A stretch of DNA of 21,220 bases, taken from positions 21,100 through 42,319 of the forward strand of contig JABUTP010000004.1 of assembly GCA_021443625.1 (NCBI GenBank). The letters run 5' to 3'. This document shows, in pieces, positions 17,104 to 21,220 of this stretch; the first letter of the stretch is position 1, and the number at the start of each line of letters is the position of its first letter. A model generated the notes under the pieces. It was not told the DNA's origin. It saw only the letters and a program-made list of their open reading frames with translations, and did no database searches. The position numbers and the translations under genes are program-made. The DNA is from Bacteroidales bacterium. Lineage in GTDB: Bacteria; Bacteroidota; Bacteroidia; Bacteroidales; UBA932.

Positions 17104-18132
17104 ATGGCTAAAGAAGTAGAGACGAATGTAGCCCTTCCCAACGAGGAGAAGCTGAAGGCGCTGAAAGCGACCATTTCAAAGATTGAAAAAGATTACGGCA
17201 AGGGTACCATCATGACATTGGGAGACAAGCCCGATAGCGCTGTTTCCGTGATCAAATCGGGATCCATCGCCCTGGACCACGCCCTGGGCATAGGGGGATA
17301 CCCCCGCGGCAGGATTGTAGAGATTTACGGTCCCGAGTCGAGCGGCAAGACAACTCTCGCGATACACGCAATTGCAGAAGCCCAGAAAGTCGGCGGCATA
17401 GCGGCCATCATCGATGCCGAGCACGCCTTTGACCCGACATACGCCCGCAATCTCGGAGTGGATATCGACACCCTCCTGATTTCGCAGCCCGACAACGGGG
17501 AGCAGGCTCTGGAAATTGCCGACAACCTCATCCGCAGCGGTGCGATAGACATCATCGTCATCGACTCCGTGGCGGCCCTCACCCCCAAAGCCGAAATCGA
17601 AGGGGAGATGGGCGACAGCAAGATGGGACTCCAGGCCCGCCTTATGAGCCAGGCGCTGCGCAAACTCACCGCAAACATCTCCAAGACCAACACCTGCTGC
17701 ATCTTCATCAACCAGTTGCGCGAGAAGATAGGTGTCCTCTTCGGCAATCCCGAAACCACCACCGGAGGCAACGCCCTCAAGTTCTACGCATCGGTCCGCA
17801 TCGATGTACGCAAGGTCACCCAGCTTAAAGACGGCGACGCCGCCACCGGCAACCGCACCCGTGCCAAAATCGTCAAGAACAAAATGGCACCCCCCTTCCG
17901 CAAGGCGGAATTCGACATCGTGTTCGGAGTCGGCATCAGCAGGGTTGCCGAGATCATCGACCTTGCCGTTGAATACGACATTGTCCACAAGAGCGGCTCG
18001 TGGTTCAGCTATGGCGAGAGCAAGATTGGACAGGGACGCGACGCAGTGATGCAGATGCTTTGCGACAACCCACAGCTTTCGGACGAAATCGAGGCCAAGG
18101 TTCGCGAAGCGCTTGAAAACGTTAACGAATAG
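17104..18132 (+). CDS. recA: Recombinase RecA
   Basis: RecA forms ATP-dependent filaments on single-stranded DNA, drives strand exchange and, where an SOS system exists, stimulates LexA cleavage. The 342-residue length is normal. The P-loop GPESSGKTT is at 76-84, the Walker B-type strand ends [16 protein letters not shown]1 includes the [20 protein letters not shown] block, and L2 the [20 protein letters not shown] block. The C-terminal domain ends with an acidic tail, as usual. I see no obvious TAnnTTTG promoter or operator in the 39-base gap upstream, so at least part of its transcription may come from the LOG promoter. trpS starts 7 bases after the stop. Confidence 0.98.
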   Translation: MAKEVETNVALPNEEKLKALKATISKIEKDYGKGTIMTLGDKPDSAVSVIKSGSIALDHALGIGGYPRGRIVEIYGPESSGKTTLAIHAIAEAQKVGGIAAIIDAEHAFDPTYARNLGVDIDTLLISQPDNGEQALEIADNLIRSGAIDIIVIDSVAALTPKAEIEGEMGDSKMGLQARLMSQALRKLTANISKTNTCCIFINQLREKIGVLFGNPETTTGGNALKFYASVRIDVRKVTQLKDGDAATGNRTRAKIVKNKMAPPFRKAEFDIVFGVGISRVAEIIDLAVEYDIVHKSGSWFSYGESKIGQGRDAVMQMLCDNPQLSDEIEAKVREALENVNE

Positions 18133-18139
18133 AGAGAAA

Positions 18140-19129
18140 ATGGATATAGTTTTAAGCGGAATACGCCCCACCGGCCACCTTCATTTGGGCAATTACTTCG
18201 GGGCGCTGAAAAATTTTGTAAAGATACAGGACACCCACAAGTGTTTCTTCTTCATAGCAGACCTCCACTCGCTCACCACCCATCCGCACCCGGAGGACTT
18301 CCACAACAGCGTGAAGACCATCCTGTGCGAATACCTTGCGGCCGGCCTATCACCCGAGAAGTCAGCCCTCTACATCCAGAGCGACGTGCCTGAAATCAGC
18401 GAACTCTTTGTACTGCTCAATATGCTGGCATACAAAGGGGAGATGGAGCGTACCGCCGCTTTCAAGGACAAGGTCCGCAAAAATCCCGAGAACGTCAACA
18501 CTGGGCTTCTCACCTACCCCGTGCTGATGGCTTCCGACATCCTCATCCACAGGGCAAAATACGTCCCTGTGGGCAAAGATCAGGAACAGCATCTGGAGAT
18601 AGCCCGCCTTCTGGCCCGCCGTTTCAACAATATGTACGGATGCGAAGTCTTCCCCGAGCCGCAGGCATTCAACTTCGGCAGCGACCTGCTCAAGGTTCCC
18701 GGACTTGACGGCAGCGGCAAGATGGGCAAGAGCGAAGGCAACGGCATTTACCTCTACGAAGACGACAAATCCATCACCAAGAAGGTGATGCGCGCAGTGA
18801 CCGACAGCGGCCCCACCGAGCCCGATTCGCCCAAACCGGAGGTTATAGAAAATCTCTTCACCCTCATGCGGCTGGTAAGCGAGCCCTCCACCATACAGTA
18901 TTTTGAGGACAAGTGGAACGACTGCTCCATCCGTTACGGAGACCTGAAGAAACAGCTTGCAGCGGACATCTGCGCCACCGTGGCCCCCATCAGGGAGCGC
19001 ATAGACGCCATTGCCGCCGATGAGAAATATCTCGGCGAAGTGGTCGCTCTCGGAAGGGACAAAGCCCGCGAATCGGCTGCAGCGACCCTTGCCCTGGCAC
19101 GCGAAGCCGTAGGTTTCAGAAAATTCTAA
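18140..19129 (+). CDS. trpS: Tryptophan-tRNA ligase
   Basis: This class I synthetase charges tRNA-Trp. I choose the ATG at 18140, giving 329 residues beginning MDIVLSGIRPTG; the frame also has an ATG at 18113, but that lies inside recA. The HIGH-type motif is PTGHLHLGNY at 10-19, and the KMSKS loop is KMGKS at 194-198. SGKMGKSEGN and the YVPVGKDQEQHLE block, which contacts tryptophan and ATP, are typical of bacterial TrpRS. The length fits the compact bacterial form. The seven-base gap from recA and the 24-base gap to the PHP gene suggest one transcript. A weak purine run (AGAGAG) precedes the start. Confidence 0.97.
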   Translation: MDIVLSGIRPTGHLHLGNYFGALKNFVKIQDTHKCFFFIADLHSLTTHPHPEDFHNSVKTILCEYLAAGLSPEKSALYIQSDVPEISELFVLLNMLAYKGEMERTAAFKDKVRKNPENVNTGLLTYPVLMASDILIHRAKYVPVGKDQEQHLEIARLLARRFNNMYGCEVFPEPQAFNFGSDLLKVPGLDGSGKMGKSEGNGIYLYEDDKSITKKVMRAVTDSGPTEPDSPKPEVIENLFTLMRLVSEPSTIQYFEDKWNDCSIRYGDLKKQLAADICATVAPIRERIDAIAADEKYLGEVVALGRDKARESAAATLALAREAVGFRKF

Positions 19130-19153
19130 CATCAACATAAAAACAAAACATTG

Positions 19154-20230
19154 ATGAGACATCCCATATTTTTGCTTGCCGCTCTGGCACTTGCGCTCCC
19201 GGCAGCAGCCCAGACCAACGAAGACGTAATCACCAGCATCACCTACGAAGAGTCCCCCGTCAAACTGCAAATCCCCGACATTACCGGATTTTTCACACTG
19301 AAATGCGATTTGCACACCCACACCGTATTTTCCGATGCGGGGCTGTGGCCTACCGACCGCGTAAAGGAAGCTTGGCTTCACGGATTGGATGCCATCTGTA
19401 TTTCCGACCATATAGAATATACCCCCCACCACAGAGATGGCTATATGACCAGCGACCTCAACGCATCCTATGAGATTGCCAAAGAGTTTGAAAAGACACA
19501 CGACATTATGGTGATTCACGGAGCCGAGATAACCCGTTCCAAGCCTTTCGGCCATATGAACGCCATATTCATCGATGATGCCGAGGCGATGCGTGTCAGC
19601 GACCCTGTGAAGGCACTGCAGGTTGCCCGCAGCCAGGGGGCCGTCCTTATGTGGAACCACCCCGGCTGGCCCGATGCCAAATCGACATTCTACCCCATTC
19701 AGGACAGTCTTATAAAGGCCGGTCTCATAGACCTTGTGGAAGTTCACAACAGCAGCGAGACCTATCCCGTGACGTTCGACTGGATAGACAAATACAACAT
19801 CGCCCCCGCCGCCAACAGCGACATCCACGCCAGCACCGAGATTTTCTACCGCGACGACCAGCGTCCCCTCACTTTGGTGTTTGCCAAGAAACGTACCCCC
19901 GAGTCGCTCAGGGAGGCCCTTATCAGAAAGCGTACGGCCGCCTTCTTCTACGGCAAGGTTATGGCCAGCTACATCTGGGCCCGCGCCCTGTTTGACGCAA
20001 GCCTGAGTTACAAGGTTGTCAACCACACTGCCGACGCCGCCGTGGTGGAGTTCCGCAACAACTCCAGTATCCCCATCTATCTGAAGGAATCTTCGGGACA
20101 GGTAGTCTATATCGCTCCGATGTCAACCACGAGCACCATAACCAATCCGGTTGCCACACACTACACGGTCACCAACTATTTCATCGGCTCGGGCAAGAAT
20201 CTCGAGATAGATCTCAAGTGGAGAAAATAA
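19154..20230 (+). CDS. Secreted PHP-domain phosphoesterase (Sb-PDE-like)
   Basis: This is a 358-residue protein starting at ATG 19154; a TTG lies one codon upstream. A signal peptide (MRHPIFLLAA through AAAQ, about 20 residues) sends it out of the cytoplasm. A PHP metal-dependent phosphoesterase domain follows: DLHTHT with H54 and H56, FSDAG, ISDHIE with D85 and H86, HGAEIT, MWNHPGW near 170, EVHNS, and NSDIHAS. All expected metal-ligand motifs are visible, so it should be active. The last 80 residues form a separate beta-rich region. It resembles the Sb-PDE phosphodiesterase group of secreted PHP enzymes; the substrate, perhaps a phosphodiester or sugar phosphate, is unknown. The Stealth gene follows after 12 bases. 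Confidence 0.87.
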   Translation: MRHPIFLLAALALALPAAAQTNEDVITSITYEESPVKLQIPDITGFFTLKCDLHTHTVFSDAGLWPTDRVKEAWLHGLDAICISDHIEYTPHHRDGYMTSDLNASYEIAKEFEKTHDIMVIHGAEITRSKPFGHMNAIFIDDAEAMRVSDPVKALQVARSQGAVLMWNHPGWPDAKSTFYPIQDSLIKAGLIDLVEVHNSSETYPVTFDWIDKYNIAPAANSDIHASTEIFYRDDQRPLTLVFAKKRTPESLREALIRKRTAAFFYGKVMASYIWARALFDASLSYKVVNHTADAAVVEFRNNSSIPIYLKESSGQVVYIAPMSTTSTITNPVATHYTVTNYFIGSGKNLEIDLKWRK

Positions 20231-20242
20231 CCGACACTGCCT

Positions 20243-21121
20243 GTGGACGCCGTCATCACATTCGTAAACGGAACTGACCCCCAGTGGCAGCAGCAATACT
20301 GCCGGAGCTGTAAAATCCCCATCCTTGCCAAACGGTTCAGGGATTGGGGATTTCTCAAATATCTCTTAAGGGGCATAGACCGCCATATGCCCTATATCGA
20401 GAAGGTTCATCTGGTGGTGTGTCTGGAGAGCCAGGTTCCCGACTGGGTTGACCGCACGCGGGTAAACGTTGTGCTGCACAGCGATATTATCCCCAACAAG
20501 CACCTGCCCATTTTCAACTCCGCCTCCATAGAGTGCTACCTGCACCGCATTGAAGGGCTTTCGGAGCAGTACGTCTATTTCAACGACGATATGTTTCCAA
20601 TGATGGATACCGTGGCGGAAGATATGTTTGCTGACGGCAAGACCAACATAGGATTCCGCCGCCATCTGTTTGCCACCAACCTCTACAAGCGGCACGTGAA
20701 GCGCTCCTGCACGCTGGCGCGCAAAGTGGCCGGACTCAAGGCTTCCCCCCTGTTCCTGCGCCCCCAGCACATCTGCTCACCGATGCTCCGCAGCGCCTGC
20801 GAGGAACTTTTCGAGAAGGCCGGGGACGAAATAGACCGGAGCATCAGCACCCTGCGCGAGGACAAGAACTACAACCAGTATCTGTTTCTCGACTACATGA
20901 TGTTTACCGGCAGGGCTTCCGGCAGATCCATCGGCAGAAAACACCTCTCTATGAGAACCGCGCATCCCGCGGTCATTGCATCCTTCATTAAGAAACCCAA
21001 CCGGCCGTTTGCCTGCATCAACGACGTGGAGATGAGCGAGGCCCAATGCCTTCAGTTCAAAACCATCCTTACCGCCGCCTTCGAACACCACTTCCCCGAG
21101 AAGTCGAGGTTTGAGGTGTAG
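20243..21121 (+). CDS. Stealth-family sugar-phosphate transferase
   Basis: Stealth proteins move a sugar 1-phosphate from a nucleotide sugar to a growing polysaccharide, as in capsule or exopolysaccharide phosphotransferases and the human GlcNAc-1-phosphotransferase. This 292-residue protein starts with GTG; the preceding gene's TAA is in the same frame, so the start cannot be further upstream. CR1 is MDAVITFVNGTDPQW. CR2 runs from FRDWGFLKYLLRGID through VVLHSDIIPNKHLP, FNSASIECYLHRI and YVYFNDDMFP (about 32-123). CR3 includes RPQHICSPM and CR4 CINDVEMSE. All four conserved regions can be recognised. No other polysaccharide genes are nearby, so the acceptor is unknown. Confidence 0.9.
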   Translation: MDAVITFVNGTDPQWQQQYCRSCKIPILAKRFRDWGFLKYLLRGIDRHMPYIEKVHLVVCLESQVPDWVDRTRVNVVLHSDIIPNKHLPIFNSASIECYLHRIEGLSEQYVYFNDDMFPMMDTVAEDMFADGKTNIGFRRHLFATNLYKRHVKRSCTLARKVAGLKASPLFLRPQHICSPMLRSACEELFEKAGDEIDRSISTLREDKNYNQYLFLDYMMFTGRASGRSIGRKHLSMRTAHPAVIASFIKKPNRPFACINDVEMSEAQCLQFKTILTAAFEHHFPEKSRFEV

Positions 21122-21157
21122 AGCGGGATGTCTTCGGGATATTACCGGATTTGCATT

Positions 21158-21205
21158 AAAAAAAAGCGGACAAACTATCATTTCTGACAATTTGTCCGCT
21201 TTGGC
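21158..21205 (-). terminator. Strong rho-independent terminator, T-tract on the minus strand
   Basis: A perfect 12-base inverted repeat (21163-21174 and 21191-21202) surrounds a 16-base loop. On the minus strand the stem is followed by a run of eight T (complement of 21158-21165), classic for termination of a leftward gene lying beyond the right edge. On plus only three T follow, inside the stem, so it would also end Stealth-gene transcription but less efficiently. Confidence 0.85.
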
Positions 21206-21220
21206 TCCTCTTCGGGGACT

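Noticed and set aside
18113..18139. Upstream ATG of trpS inside recA
   Set aside because: The added nine residues do not match TrpRS N-termini, and the ATG at 18140 starts directly at the family's conserved beginning.
18362..20026. 554-residue minus-strand open frame across trpS and the PHP gene
   Set aside because: It lies opposite two genes with clear family motifs, spans their boundary, and shows no recognisable domain. Long antisense frames are expected at this base composition.
1..21220. Mobile element, prophage, CRISPR or defence island
   Set aside because: No integrase, transposase, terminal repeats, spaced direct repeats, tRNA attachment site or abrupt composition change was seen; nearly all genes are housekeeping or envelope genes.

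Overview
The window looks like a stretch of chromosome from a member of the Bacteroidota, most likely Bacteroidales. This rests on several signs: -7 boxes of the TAnnTTTG/TAnnTTCG type rather than TATAAT, almost no Shine-Dalgarno sequences in front of starts, a DUF4783 gene next to rlmH, a 5'-nucleotidase split over two genes, and a membrane-anchored ComEA-like helix-hairpin-helix protein. The EF-P sequence reads to me as similar to the Alistipes/Rikenellaceae type, but that is from memory and unproven. Base composition is fairly GC-rich, which gives many long shadow frames. I see no tRNA, rRNA, insertion sequence, prophage, CRISPR or defence locus. This is core chromosome with short intergenic gaps.

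Layout, left to right. (1) 1-1257, plus strand: the 3' part of ispH, then efp with its own promoter and a hairpin terminator shared with the convergent gene. (2) 1347-2269: a DUF4783 gene (minus) divergent from rlmH (plus). (3) 2283-5831, plus strand: a very large NtrY-like membrane histidine kinase with no response regulator beside it. (4) 5839-7476, minus strand: rsmI followed by a ComEA-like helix-hairpin-helix membrane protein. (5) 7547-8122, plus strand: thymidine kinase with a good Bacteroidota promoter.

(6) 8119-16242, minus strand: seven tightly packed genes, read right to left: rlmN, a patatin/POTRA/beta-barrel outer-membrane protein, recX, prfB, class I fumarase, a lipoprotein with the 5'-nucleotidase C-terminal domain, and the matching secreted metallophosphatase. 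Junctions are ATGA overlaps, a 23-base overlap or gaps of 6-26 bases, so this looks like one transcription unit. prfB contains a clear programmed +1 frameshift site, so its real reading frame starts 40 bases upstream of the uninterrupted frame's ATG and adds a 21-residue N-terminus. (7) 16354-21121, plus strand: a LOG-family gene, recA, trpS, a secreted PHP-domain phosphoesterase and a Stealth-family sugar-phosphate transferase. The window closes on a strong hairpin whose T-tract lies on the minus strand, pointing to a convergent gene beyond the right edge.

Translation is a recurring theme: efp, rlmH, rsmI, rlmN, prfB and trpS all act on the ribosome, rRNA or tRNA charging. recA and recX are about 4.2 kb apart in the two divergent units. 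I found no convincing undescribed system. The observations most worth checking are the prfB recoding site together with its unusually good Shine-Dalgarno sequence, the PHP-Stealth pair, the orphan giant kinase, and the split nucleotidase whose halves carry different export signals.
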